Source: Caprella mutica (lineage: Eukaryota > Arthropoda > Malacostraca > Amphipoda > Caprellidae). From it: a stretch of DNA of 64,000 nt. Location of the stretch: positions 754,470 through 818,469 of the forward strand of contig CANNZV010000114.1 of assembly GCA_947561585.1 (NCBI GenBank), read 5' to 3'. The position numbers and the translations under genes were made by a program. Positions 12,370-24,323 of the stretch are shown piece after piece. The notes under the pieces are model-generated. The model did no database searches. It saw nothing but the letters and a program-made list of their open reading frames with translations, and had not been told where the DNA came from. The first letter of the stretch is position 1. Each line of letters opens with the position of its first letter.

Positions 12370-13270
12370 ATTTCCAAGAGGGAAATTTTCCCCAAAAATT
12401 CCAGTCCCTTTTACCTCCACTACCAAAATATTTCGTTTTGAGGTCAGGAAGAATAAACTGGCGGGGAAGGCAAATTTTGGCGTGAAATTCATAGTCTGGA
12501 GAGAAGTCGATTGTATTTATGAGACTCTTGAGAGAAATATTTGGCCATCATTTGAAAAATGGCCACAAACATTGGCCAAAAAGAAAAACTCCTCCAGTGG
12601 AAATAATGTCAGATTGCGTGAGAAGAAACACTTAATGGAGAGGAAATTATCTACTTTTTAGGTTCAGATGAAGAATGATATCACCGTGAAAGATTGTTAC
12701 GGGGCTCTAAAGATTGTTATTGAATGTAGGCAAAAATGTAGTTGAGCTGTGAATTGACAAAAGAATTGAATAGTGAATATAATTAATTATTTTGCTTTAA
12801 TTATATGGAATGATTAATCATAATTGAGTAGCTAATTGATATAAGATATATAATTCAATACATGTAATCTTATATAATTATATTTAGGGATTTGCAGGTC
12901 TTCCTTATTATTGATATCACTGTAAGTAAAAGAAAAAGAAAAAAAAATCAACAAAGTAAGATTTTGAGTTTGCTTCTATTCATCATATTTATTATAGATC
13001 CAATTTACAACAAATATTTATTTGGAAAGAAATATTCATTTTAATATTATTGTACATAGTTTGAAATATAACATATTTTTCTGTAATTGAAATTTACAGC
13101 AAACCATACTGTTCTAATTAAATAAAAAAAAAATTATATTTTAAAGATAGACATTGTTAAATATAACTAAATTGAGTAGATAAATGTCAAAGACAATTAT
13201 GGAGTGGTACCGAGACTGAGAAATGATCTGCAAACAGAGAGAATTTAACGGAGAGATTGTGATCTGCTGT
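12370..13270 (+). repeat. Inverted duplication, arm 1, innermost main block
   Basis: Reverse complement matches about 22850-23700, for example GAGGTCAGGAAGAATAAA at 12440 against TTTATTCTCCCTGACCTC at 23600, and GAAATGATCTGCAAACAGA at 13221 against the complement at 22865. 13640-13740 continues the match to 22440-22630, separated here by a 42-bp array that arm 2 lacks. Noncoding. Confidence 0.85.
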
Positions 13271-13339
13271 CACTGATTAGAAACCAACTGCTTACTGCTT
13301 CTGATTGAAACTCGAGAGAGAGAGTTTGAAATAGAGTGA

Positions 13340-13615
13340 GAGATCTGTGATATTATTGAGTATTACAATGAGGTAGTGTGAATAAACTGTGATATTATTG
13401 AGTATTGCAATGAGGTAGTGTGAATAAACTGTGATATTATTAAGTATTGCAATGAGGTAGTGTGAATAAACTGTGATATTATTGAGTATTACTATGAGGT
13501 AGTGTGAATAAACTGTGATATTATTGAGTATTACTATGAGGTAGTGAGTATAAACTGTGATATTATTGAGTATTACTATGAGGTAGTGAGTATAAACTGT
13601 GATATTATTGTCATA
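13340..13615. repeat. 42-bp satellite, first array
   Basis: About 6.5 units of 42 bp containing GTGATATTATTGAGTATT, then AATGAGGTAGTGTGAATAAA. The same unit forms the longer array at 18710-19372 in direct orientation. The last units switch to a GTGAGTATAAACT variant. It is followed by the same flanking sequence (GTCATAT..., then an AATTTTC-containing stretch) that follows the second array. Confidence 0.95.
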
Positions 13616-13721
13616 TCCAGGTATTAGTACTCGACATTTTCACCAATAAGTTCGAAGAGGAAATTTACTTGTTACTAATTTTCATTGGGACTTTTTAGTT
13701 GAAATGAAAACAATTCACTTA

Positions 13722-14120
13722 CTGTGGGAGGAGTGGAAAAGGTGGTGGGAGGAGTAGGAAAAGGTGGTGGGAGGAGTGGGAAAAGGTGGTGAGAGGAGTG
13801 GGAAAAGGTGGTGGTAGGAGTGGGAAAAGGTGGTGGGAGGAGTAGGAAACGGTGGTGGGAGGAGTGGGAAAAGGTGGTGGATGGAGTGGGAAAAGGTGGT
13901 GGGAGGAGTGGGAAAAGGTGGTGGTAGGAGTGGGAAAAGGTGGTGGGAGGAGTGGGAAAAGGTGGTGGTAGGAGTGGGAAAAGGTGGTGGGAGGAGTGGG
14001 AAAAGGTGGTGGGAGGAGTGGGAAAAGGTGGTGGGAGGAGTTGGAAGAGGTGGTGGGAGGAGTGAGAAAACAGGTGGGAGGGGTGAGAAGAGGTGGGAAG
14101 AGGGGGAGGAGATGGGAGGG
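13722..14120. repeat. 22-bp G-rich minisatellite, first array
   Basis: About 18 units of 22 bp: GAGGAGTGGGAAAAGGTGG plus three bases. The + strand is almost pure purine plus T with clustered GG/GGG runs, so it could form G-quadruplexes. Because 22 is not a multiple of 3, the minus strand cycles through three frames to give a proline/serine/histidine-rich 22-residue pattern. The long frames at 13675-14160 come from this and are not genes. Confidence 0.95.
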
Positions 14121-14159
14121 CATATTCATTGCCATCGTTTATTTTACATGAGGCTAACA

Positions 14160-15160
14160 AAGTCTTGCATGGTTCTCTAACGTTTCAAAATTATAATCGC
14201 TTTAGCTGTTTGAAAAACACGCCTTTCTAAAAATTGAGTGGAGCAATCTGTGTGGAGACTTTATTCAGCGACATTGTTGCTTGAAAAAAAAGAGAGATTG
14301 ATATTGTTCTAACGTTAGAAAATTTCACAGACAAGTTTGATCTTCACTATCAAACATGCGATGAAAAAAATTAGGAAAAAAGCATTTGTGCTTTATTAAA
14401 AAAAATGAAGGGCAACTATCAAATTGATTGAGTATTTACAATAGTCGTACGGGAGAAGGAATTAAGAAATACATAATAATTTAGTTTATTTTCCATAGGC
14501 AGTGTTTTAAATAATTTAAAAAAATGTTTAAAGTTATGAAATATGTTTGTTGAATGTAAAAGAAGAATTGCAATAAGCACTACGATACCCAAATTTGAAT
14601 TGCCTTCATTACTGCAATACTTTGCCTCTCTCAATTGTTGAATTAGAGACACACAGATTAATGTGGGTCAATGGTATAGAGTAGTCAGTGAGTGGTGTAG
14701 GTGTATTTTTTGGTCTAATTTTATTATTAGTTTATTGCTTCTAATTAATTTGTCAAATTTTCTATTCATAACTATGAGTGAAATAGACGTGAAAAAAATA
14801 TCCTTATCATATTAAAGTAACAAAATTATATTTCATCTCAATTAAATATCTTTAATTCAAGGTTGTGTATTTTATTTAGTTGGTTTGTTGTTAAATACTA
14901 ATAATTAAACCCATAGTTCTTTTCTATTTCCAATATCTATCATTCTTTCAATAGCACAAATGTTTTGCAAGATAAACACAAAACACAATAGAAAGTGGAT
15001 TTAACTCTACGTCTATCTGAGCTGTGAATGATTTATGACGTCATTGAGTCGGTGCAGTTTTTTTTATGGCTACTTTGCGAGGGAACAATAAATGTTGCTA
15101 TGCGATTTAGATAATGACCACAGGTACGCGAACGACATTCTTATAACTGACAGAATTAAA
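14160..15160. other. Spacer region, no gene seen
   Basis: AT-rich DNA at the inner edge of the inverted duplication. The frame at 14419-14652 (minus) has no recognisable features. I could not find an inverted partner between here and 22150. Confidence 0.5.
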
Positions 15161-15162
15161 AT

Positions 15163-15455
15163 AACTAGGAGATATTTTAGAACCAGGAGATATATTACAA
15201 CCAGGAAGATGTATTAGAACCAGAAGATGTATTAGAACAGGAAGATGTATTAGAACCAGGATATGCATTAGAACCCGGATATGTATTAGATCCAGGATAT
15301 GCATTAGAACTAGGATATGCATTAGAACCAGGATATGCATTAGAACCAGGATATGCATTAGAACCAGGATATGTATTAGAACCAGGATATGTATTAGAAC
15401 CAGGATATGTATTAGAACCAATGTGTATTAGAGCCAGAGTGTATTAGAACCAGGT
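15163..15455. repeat. 18-bp minisatellite
   Basis: About 15 units of 18 bp, GAACCAGGATATGCATTA with variants GTATTA and AGATGTATTA. Since 18 is a multiple of 3, the minus strand gives a repeated six-residue hydrophobic pattern (HILVLM) in the frame at 15107-15421. I regard that frame as a by-product. Confidence 0.95.
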
Positions 15456-18330
15456 TATGTTTTAGAGCAAGTAAGAGAAATAGAATAAGGAAGAGTAATA
15501 AAATAAAGAGGAGTAATTCACAGGATCAGAAGTAGTAATAGAACCAGGAAAACTAAAACATACTATCCGTGAATTAAATTTGCATCCAATCTTCTTTCAC
15601 AATGAGATTCTATCCTTATTCTTCCCCAATACCCAAACTCTGAAAGATGTTCGATTACTCCAGTCTTTGACCAGCTAATTCAATTCGGATCCTAGCGCAA
15701 TGCACGCCACGTGACTGGATGAACTGTTGAACACTCTGTGAACTGAAAGTAAATCGTCTTCCTGTATAAATCTGAAAAAAGTCATTCACAAGATCTACGA
15801 CTTGGAGCTAGCGTCAGAAAGGTAGGGTCGAGGTATTTTATTTTGGATAGGCAAGACAGTAGACAAATTACATTTATTATTAGTACATAATGATCTTCCC
15901 TTAAATCCAGAAATGAAATACATAATCGACGTTTGAAATAACACAGTGAAGGGGGGCCATAATAAAAAATCTAAATGCGATTAACTTGAATTTTTTATGA
16001 GATTTTTTATTCAAATTTGAATGATGTACGAATTATATTATCAATTTATTCCCATAATATAGAATACATAAGTTACACTCTTCAAGTCAGTGTGAAAACT
16101 AGCGTTTCATTAGACAATTTCACTCTACTAATTAAAAAGGCGGCTTTTACGTTATTTACAATATTAAAATCAGATACAAACAATGTTGTAATAATAAAAT
16201 AATATTAAAGATATTTCTGTATTTATAAAACAATACCTATAAGACTTAAGGAACATAGATTTATAGAATTTATAGAGCATTCACATCAAGTCTTCAAAAA
16301 TATTTTTGTAAAATGAAATCTAATGTAAAAATTCGAATGCAGTTCTTCATCTTGTTAAGCTTCAGACATTTATTTTCTTGCGTTTAAACTTTTGAAATTG
16401 AGAGTAAAATGTGAACTTTCGACGAGCTAAATCAAATTTACATCTTATTTTTAGTTTGACATCAGTATAAAATTCATAAATACTTTAGAGCCAGTTGATG
16501 TGTTGATCTGTTGAAAATATTTATGAAACTTAGTATAAGTATTTTGCGAAAAAGTTATTGCTAAATAATTGAGTTAAACCCGTGAGTTTCATCGGTACAA
16601 ATAATTTAGCTCAAACATGATAAAATAGTTTAATTCTCAAATCTTTTTCTAATTTTTCCCCAAACTTTGTTTCGTTATGTAGCACTTCCATGTAAAGTTA
16701 CGACATTCAGCTTATCAAATATAATTTCTTTTCTTGACGTCACAATCGGAAACTATTCGTTTAAAGAAAAAGTTTTTTGTTTGTTTTAGATGATCTGTCG
16801 AGAAAAATTACTGTCAGGGGACTGAGGTGTTTGGGTGTGGAAGTTGAGATGAGTGAGAAAAAGAGATTGGGAAGTTTGAAACGTCAGTCACTGTCCTGAG
16901 AAATGAGGAGAGAACGTGAACTGAAGGGAAGAAAGTAGAATGAAGGGATCGAACGAATAGCTTGAATGTTTATTACGAACTTGGAGAGCTGTGTGAGAAC
17001 GTGAAGTCAGAACGTGGAGTCAAAACGTGGCGTGTAATTGTGGATTTCGTCGAATGGATATCATTCAATATTCATATAACACATTTTTTTCATTTTAAAA
17101 TTCTGAATTTGACCTCCAACAAATAATATTAGTTCCTAAAACAATTGAATCATTTCCATAATCTTCGAATCAGCTGATTTTCAATTCTCGGATATTCAGT
17201 CTGGGATTTCAGTAGCAAATTGACTTAAGCTATACCAGTGTAAGTATTGTGTGTGTCGGTCCGTGACAGGACGAAATATCCTCAAAGTTAGGCTTCAGAC
17301 CGAGGATTCGAATCGCACAGTTTCAAACACAGTTTTCGGACTGTCGGTGATGAAATTATTGCATCACATTTCTTTAACTTCTAACTGTTTTTGTTTTTAG
17401 TCATTGTTACAATTTTAATAACTTGTTAGTTGGTATTCATTGCAGTAAAATATTCTCTTGTTCCACATTCTGAGTGATTCAAAAACTTTTATTCGTTAAT
17501 TAAGTAAAAAAAGTAACAGATTATCCTTTTCAAAGTATTGTAAATTTTAGATATTAACAATTAATAGAAAAGTTTTGTCTTATGACAAAAGTAAAATAAC
17601 AAGAAAAAACAAAATTTTAGTTTTTACAAATTAAAATTATGTTTTTTCTTGTTAATTTACTTCACAAAGTAGTTAATATATCACTTATTTAGAAGTTATT
17701 GAATATAGTTTAATAATTCCATTAATATAAAAACTGCCAATATTTTCAAAGAAATACATCATTCATTAATCTAATAATTCTACATCATTTTAAAAAATGA
17801 TGAATAATAAAAAAAATAACTGTTTCCAGACAAAACTATTAATCCAAGTATTTCTTGTATATAGAAAATACTCACAATCATCAAACCTGACTAATAAGTA
17901 GAGCTCAGATTTTTAGTTGTTATGCTAAAAAGGCTATTTTTACCATAAAAATGAAGTTAAATAGCGCTAATTACAACAAACACTATTTTGACTATAAAAG
18001 GTATTTTGACTAAAAATTAAAATATTAAACTAGTAATTACGGCATGGATACTTTAATACTTTATATGCGATGTATACGTATCTATAACAGAATATTGATT
18101 CTATTGATATTAATTAAATTAGTATTTTCTATAGTAATTTTCAGCAGAAAACAATAGGAGATACAATTGATATATTTAACTAAATATAAAAAATGAATCG
18201 ATTGATTCTCAATACATTACTGTATGAAACGATGTATTATTTTATGCATAATAATATGAATACAAGGTATGTATTTATTGTGACAGCTAGGTATAATCAA
18301 TCAGAAGAATTAGTTATACCTGTCACAGCC
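15456..18330. other. Spacer region, AT-rich, no gene seen
   Basis: About 2.9 kb without recognisable coding frames, arrays or terminal repeats. Slightly GC-richer patches at 15690-15720 (contains CACGTG) and 16880-17040 (repeated GAACGTGAAGTCAGAACGTG phrases). A GATTCGAATCC-like B-box occurs on the minus strand at about 17310 without a matching A-box. The frame at 16017-16202 is not supported. The palindrome centre probably falls here or at 20.1-22.1 kb. Confidence 0.5.
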
Positions 18331-18712
18331 TTAGCAACACAAATTAATGGGGCCCATTTTGGCACTAGGTTGACAAATCGTACTGAAACTGTGTTCTTCT
18401 GCAAAATCGGCCAATATTGTGACAACATGGGCTGTTACGTTGAAACCATATTGACCCAATATGTTGCCAACATGGTAATTAAGTTTCAGCCATATAAAGT
18501 TAATGCGCTGTATGGTAATCAGGTTGGGCCAATATGATAATTCAATGGGATGGATTCGCCACATTGAACCAACCTTCTCTCAAGGTAACATTCCATGGGA
18601 ATGTAAAATCATATTATCCCCATGTAATTTCTAGGCTATTTTTCAGTCTGCCATCTCTTGCCCATCTAACCATCTAGTGCCCATGTTGTCACAATGTGTG
18701 TTGTCACACTAC
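18331..18712 (+). repeat. Dispersed repeat, copy 2 (pair with 3.16-3.59 kb)
   Basis: Matches the reverse complement of 3156-3590 over most of its length, including TTCAATGGGATGGATTC and ACATTCCATGGGAATG. It ends exactly where the 42-bp satellite starts, so the array may have grown from or invaded its edge. The overlapping frames on both strands (18193-18564) reflect low stop density only. Confidence 0.75.
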
Positions 18713-19372
18713 AATGAGGTAGTGTGAATAAACTGTGATAATATTGAGTATCACAATGAGGTAGTGTGAATAAACTGTGATATTATTGAGTATTGCAATG
18801 AGGTAGTGTGAATAAACTGTGATATTATTGAGTATTACAATGAGGTAGTGTGAATAAACTGTGATATTATTGAGTAATACAATGAGGTAGTGTGAATAAA
18901 CTGTGATATTATTGAGTATTGCAATGAGGTAGTGTGAATAAACTGTGATATTATTGAGTATTGCAATGAGGTAGTGTGAATAAACTGTGATATTATTGAG
19001 TATAGCAATGAGGTAGTGTGAATAAACTGTGATATTATTGAGTAATACAATGAGGTAGTGTGAATAAACTGTGATATTATTGAGTATTGCAATGAGGTAG
19101 TGTGAATAAACTGTGATATTATTGAGTATTACAATGAGGTAGTGTGAATAAACTGTGATATTATTGAGTATTGCAATGAGGTAGTGTGAATAAACTGTGA
19201 TATTATTGAGTATTGCAATGAGGTAGTGTGAATAAACTGTGATATTATTGAGTATTGCAATAAGGTAGTGTGGATAAACTGTGATATTATTGAGTATTGC
19301 AATAAGGTACTGTGAATAAACTGTGATATTATTGAGTATTGCAATAAGGTAGTGTGAATAAACTGTGATATT
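18710..19372. repeat. 42-bp satellite, second array
   Basis: About 16 units of 42 bp, same unit as at 13340-13615. Unit variants (TATTGC, TATTAC, TAATAC and AATAAGG) cluster in neighbours. The minus strand reads as a 14-residue repeat (SIISQFIHTTSLQY) because 42 is a multiple of 3; the two frames at 18835-19092 and 19129-19383 are by-products. Confidence 0.97.
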
Positions 19373-19660
19373 GTCATATACAATTATTATTACTAGACTT
19401 TTTCATCAATTAGTTCGAATAGGAAAATTATTTCATGTAAACAAAGAACTACAAAAGTTTTTTCTTCTGAGCCAAGCCTTTGTTACTAATTTTCTTCGGG
19501 AGTTTTTAATTGAAATGAGAAGAATGTACTTACACAATATTGTGAGTGCAAACACAAAGGGTTTGTACTTGTTTATACGAGTACTATTTTGCTAATTTCT
19601 TGGCACATTTCAGGTAGTTTGATTAAAGTAATTTCTTGCCCTAGTGTGATATTGAGGTGT
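19373..19660. repeat. Flank shared by three array loci
   Basis: Matches 13615-13730 in direct orientation and 22370-22630 in reverse complement (for example AGCCAAGCCTTTGTTACTAA and AATTTCTTGGCACATTTCAG). The 13.6-kb copy lacks the middle part (AACAAAGAACTACAAAAG...), so it carries a deletion. Together with the arrays this defines one segment present three times in the window. Confidence 0.85.
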
Positions 19661-20141
19661 GCTGAGAGGAGTGGGAAGAGGTGGTGGGAGGAGAGGGAAG
19701 AGGTGGTGAGAGGAGTGGCAAGAGGGGGTGAGAGGAGTGGGAAGAGGTGGTGTGAGAAGTAAGAAGAGGTGGTGGGAGGAGAGGGAAGAGGTGGTGGGAG
19801 GAGTGGCAAGAGGTGGTGAGAGGAGTGGGAAAAGGTGGTGGGAGGAGTGGGAAGAAGTGGTGGGAGGAGTGGGAAGAGGTGGTGAGAGGAGTGGGAAGAG
19901 GTGGTGTGAGAAGTGGGAAGAGGTGGTGTGAGAAGTAAGAAGAGGTGGTGGGAGGAGAGGGAAGAGATGGTGGGAGGAGTGGCAAGAGGTGGTGAGAGGA
20001 GTGGGAAAAGGTGGTGTGAGGAGTGGGAAGAAGTGGTGGGAGGAGTGGGAAGAGGTGGTGAGAGGAGTGTGAAGAGGTGGTGGGAGGAGTGGGAAGAGGT
20101 GGTGGGAGGAGTGGGAAGAGGTGGTGGGAGGAGTGGAGAAC
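19661..20141. repeat. 22-bp G-rich minisatellite, second array
   Basis: About 22 units of 22 bp related to those at 13722-14120 but mostly with AAGAGG instead of AAAAGG. Unit variants (GTGTGAGAAGTAAGAAG) recur at about 180-bp spacing (19750 and 19927), showing block duplication of about eight units. The long minus-strand frames (189 and 174 residues) are by-products. Confidence 0.95.
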
Positions 20142-20149
20142 TGTGGAGT

Positions 20150-22150
20150 GTAAAGTCCTACACAATATACAATGTACATTTTACTTCATTGTCTTTAATC
20201 TTTGTCTTGGCTTCCAAAATCTAGAATCAAGAGAGCGATTGAGACATCTTTAAAAGGTGACTCTTTTTGATTTCCGTGCTGTTCTCTCATACCATTTACT
20301 AACTCCTATCTTAAGAAGACTCCTCAAATATTCTATTTACGTAAACGTTAAACTGGCTCACTTCTGATCTCACAACAGAGACTCTGTGACTGATTGAGAC
20401 ACGGTCAAACGTGGCAGTTACTTGGCGTGAAATTAACTACGAGTGTAAGATTTGAAGACAGAATATTCAAACAGTTTGTCTTAAGTTCTGTACAAACTCA
20501 TGGATGTTACTGATTGTATCACAATTATTTTGAGGATATTATAAACCGATCTAATTGATAGTAAATAGTTATTTAATTGGGCTCTAATTAGTTGTGATCC
20601 TATTTACCTATTGATAACCTTATACTTATCTATTAAAAAAAAATATAATTGCCTAATAACTAGCTCTAATAACAGAGTATTATTTCACTAATATTTATCT
20701 CTAATAATTACCATTAAAATGTGTTTTAATAATTATCTACTAATTACCTGTAAATTAGTAGTCTGATATACCCCACACAACAAATTTCTAATTAGCATCA
20801 TTAATTTACAAGCCTCGTACTTCCCTTTTCCTTTCAAACTTTTCTGCTCTCCATTCATCATAAACAACAGAAAATAATTAGAAAATAATGTCTCTCATTA
20901 TCGTTTCTTTCCTCATTTGGTAACGTTACCTCAGAGTAACTCTTCCTATCCCGTTACTCCGAAATAACTAAGTTAGTTACTAACTATGTATTGGAATACA
21001 TAAGCTAATCAACATCAAACTCTGTGCTAAGTCGTGAAACAACATTATAAAAAGGTACAATGGTTAGTTTTTCCATTCATAATTAATATCCATTTCAAGT
21101 TATTGACGAAGAAATTCTAGCTGTAGTGAATAGATTATTAAAAATATAATTAATCTTGAAAAGTTGTATATGATATACAAGAAAATTCCTATCAACAATA
21201 ATCTAACTATAATATTCTGTTGTTTTCATGTTATTTTCTTAATTATCATAAACTCAATAAGCAAAGAGGGGAAAATTTCCACATTCTCGTGAAGAATATA
21301 ATATTACAATACTAGGAATCATACATTTATTTCTATAAATGATGTTTATAGAAGCCTTGAGGTTATACGTAGGCTATACATATAGGTTATAAAAATTAAT
21401 TAGAATTAAAACGAATGTATTCAGTTTATCTGGAAAATTGTACCAGTCACATATTACTACCTATGATAGTACATCAAATATGAAGACTTGCAATGTGTTC
21501 AACACTTCATGATTACTTTGTGTACTGTAGGAGTAGCAAAAATGAATACTGTAAATATATATGTTGATTGTAATTAGATTTATATGAAGTTAATTATTTC
21601 TCTCATTAATTCTATATTTATTTACTTAGTGTCAAATGCTCATTAAAATTAATGAACAATCAAAATATCGAAATTTATGTAGATAATATATAATAATTTC
21701 CTGATGAGTTACAAAGTTAAACTACAATTCTCCTCTAAATTCATAAAATTTTGATAAAATATCACTGACATTCTAAAGAATTTTCCTGAAACTAACACGA
21801 GAAAAATGTTTTACCTGTCACTGGAAGTATGAAAATAAGGAGACAGACTCACGCTACTCTGAAAGAGAGGGTAAATATTCGTCTCTGTGGTCACTAGATA
21901 GAGTTTCCATTCAGTTTTACTTCGATAAATTTAGTACTTAGATTCTAGTAGCTACAGCATCACCAGACAGATCTATCATTTCACTTTAATTTCTCTTCTT
22001 CTTATTCCCCTCAGATCAATTTTATCTTCCCTTATTAGTTTTTCTTATCTTCCTTTCTCGTCTTACAATAACCAGTGTAATTACTTACCAATTAATGTTT
22101 GGAATATCACATCATCTCTCATAAATAAAAGTATCTTTTTCGTCTGTCTT
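20150..22150. other. Spacer region between 22-bp array and arm 2
   Basis: AT-rich, no coding frames, no arrays, no RNA genes recognised. A run of short TAATTA-type phrases lies at 20620-20760. It may contain the symmetry centre, but I could not see a self-complementary junction. Confidence 0.5.
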
Positions 22151-22159
22151 ATCACTGGT

Positions 22160-23700
22160 GCTGTTATTCATCTCTGGAATGACACGTGCTGTGAACTCAT
22201 CCACTTTATCTCGTAATGTTACCCCTCTTGAAATACCTCATTTTGCTCCTTCCATCACCTATTTCCTTTCCTCTCATCACCTCTTTCCCTTCCTCCCAGC
22301 ACCTCATTCCTCTCCTTCCACCACATCTTCCCACTCCTCCGTGCATGCCTCAATATCACACTAGGGCAGGGAATTACTTTAATCAAACTAACTGAAATGT
22401 GCTAAATAATTAGCAAAATAGTACTCGGAGAAAAAAATACAAACCCTCTGTGTTGGCACTCACAATATTGTGTAAGTACATTCTTCTCATTTAAATTAAA
22501 AACTCCCGGAGAAAATTAGTAACAAAGGCTTGGCTCGGTAGAGGAAAACCTTTTTGTAGTTCTTTGTTTAAGTAAAATAATAGATTTTTAGTCCCTATGA
22601 AACAGACTCTGAACGTCCTACCATAATCAATGTGAAGAGTAAAACACTTAAATTTGTTCGAACTTTAATGCCAGTAAAGCTCGTACAACGGATAGTATAT
22701 GTTGCTGAAAGAGAGGTCGGTGTATAATTCTAGTGTTTATTGTGCGAACAGAAAACTATTTCAGTTGGTGATTAAAAGTTTCTGTAACAACAATTCAAAA
22801 AAACGCTAATGAAATAAATTATCATTGACGGCAGGTAACAATATCTCTATTAAATTCTATCTGTTTGCAGATCATTTCTCAGTCTCTTATACCACTCTCT
22901 CCTTCTCTCAATTTCTTATCATCTTGCATCTGACAAGGTAATGGAAACATAACTATTACACTTTGACAATAACAGCATATTGTATACTCGTGTTAGTTAT
23001 TATTAATAATTAATATGTATTTTGCTAGAACATTTGTTTGTTATTTTTATTAAAGTAGAACAGTAAGAATTCTTTAAAAGTTAAATGTCACAATAGTATT
23101 TTTTATTAAAAAATATAAGAATAAATATGAATACAATTTTCAATAAGTACTTATCGAAAATTAAATCTACAATAAATATGATGGATAAATATAAACCAAG
23201 AATCTGACCTTATATAAAATTATAAAACTCATTATATATTACCTATAATTACCAATAATAATAGTAGTAAATGATTAATAAAGATCATACATTTTTGATT
23301 ATCACACTCCTTATTTTCCCTCCCTTTCATCAAATCAATGTAGCTTCATATCAATCATTTCATATCAAATCTTTTGAACCTATTTGTAGTATTTTCCTTT
23401 CAACCTAGAAAGTAGAAAATTTCTTCTCCATTAAGTATTTTTTTCACGCACTATACACTGGAGGACTATTTCTTTCGGTTAAGGTTGGTGCCCATATTTT
23501 AAATTATGGCCAAATATTTTTCTCAAGGGTCTCATAAATACAATCTACCTGACTCCAGACTATGAATTTCGTTCCAAAATTTGCCTTCCTCGCCAATTTA
23601 TTCTCCCTGACCTCAAAACGAAATATTTTGGTATAGGAGAGAAAAGAGACTTGGATTTTTTGGGAAAATTTTCCCAGTGGAAAATGATTTGAAACTCTTA
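22160..23700 (-). repeat. Inverted duplication, arm 2, innermost block
   Basis: Reverse complement of 12370-13740 and, at its left end, of 19600-19690. The 22-bp array is represented only by a degenerate C/T-rich remnant at 22255-22345, and the 42-bp array is missing. The right end stops at about 23700, next to the first piggyBac-like MITE, where arm 1 continues without a break. The frame at 22158-22364 is a by-product of the C/T remnant. Confidence 0.85.
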
Positions 23701-23778
23701 GTAATATTTTAGGCTGTATTCAAGCTCTGCAATATAAATTTGAAACTTTTGAAAGATGACAAAAGGGAAAATAGTTAA

Positions 23779-24300
23779 CCCTAATGAGTTTGACGTGTGT
23801 TTTCTAGGCACATCTTTCTTAAATTACTTTATATCTTTCCTATAAATCCTTTAAATTTACTGGCCTTTCTTGAATTTGTTCCAACATAACCACCAAATAT
23901 ATTTTTGTATTCAAAAATAAAAAAATATTTACGTATCTGCGTAAATCACGTAAATTATGGAATTAATTGTACTTTGGTGACGTGTGGCAGCTTAGAAATA
24001 CAGTTTAGTTTCCAATACGCACAAATTTGTCTACATATTCATTGAGTACAGATACATGCGCGAGCTGTGATAGAGTCACACTCCACCCAATCACAGCTCT
24101 GCTCAGTTCAGTTATCAATGTCCTTCATAGCTATAAATTGATTTCTCCTTATACTTTCACTATTTTTACTTGAAATTTGGTACACATTAGTTTAGTATAT
24201 ATACTAACAAAAAACCGTACCGTAGATTTATAAATAAGACGTGTTTTTTTAACACATAGTCAAACCTTTCCGTTGATTCTGACAGTTAAACTCATTCGGG
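23779..24300. mobile_element. piggyBac-like MITE, copy 1
   Basis: Bounded by TTAA on both sides (23775-23778 and 24301-24304). The left end CCCTAATGAGTTTGAC is the inverse of the right end, which reads CCCGAATGAGTTTAAC on the minus strand. TTAA target sites and CCC-starting ends are hallmarks of piggyBac-family elements. It is 522 bp with no transposase, hence non-autonomous. A second diverged copy is at 25721-26155. It sits where arm 1 has no insertion, so it is younger than the inverted duplication. Confidence 0.75.
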
Positions 24301-24323
24301 TTAAACCTAAGAAAAATAATATA

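Noticed and set aside
13675..14160. Proline/histidine-rich frames on the minus strand, also at 19573-20179
   Set aside because: Products of the 22-bp G-rich array cycling through three frames.
17290..17345. GATTCGAATCC-like B-box suggesting a tRNA
   Set aside because: No A-box at the right distance and no cloverleaf stems.
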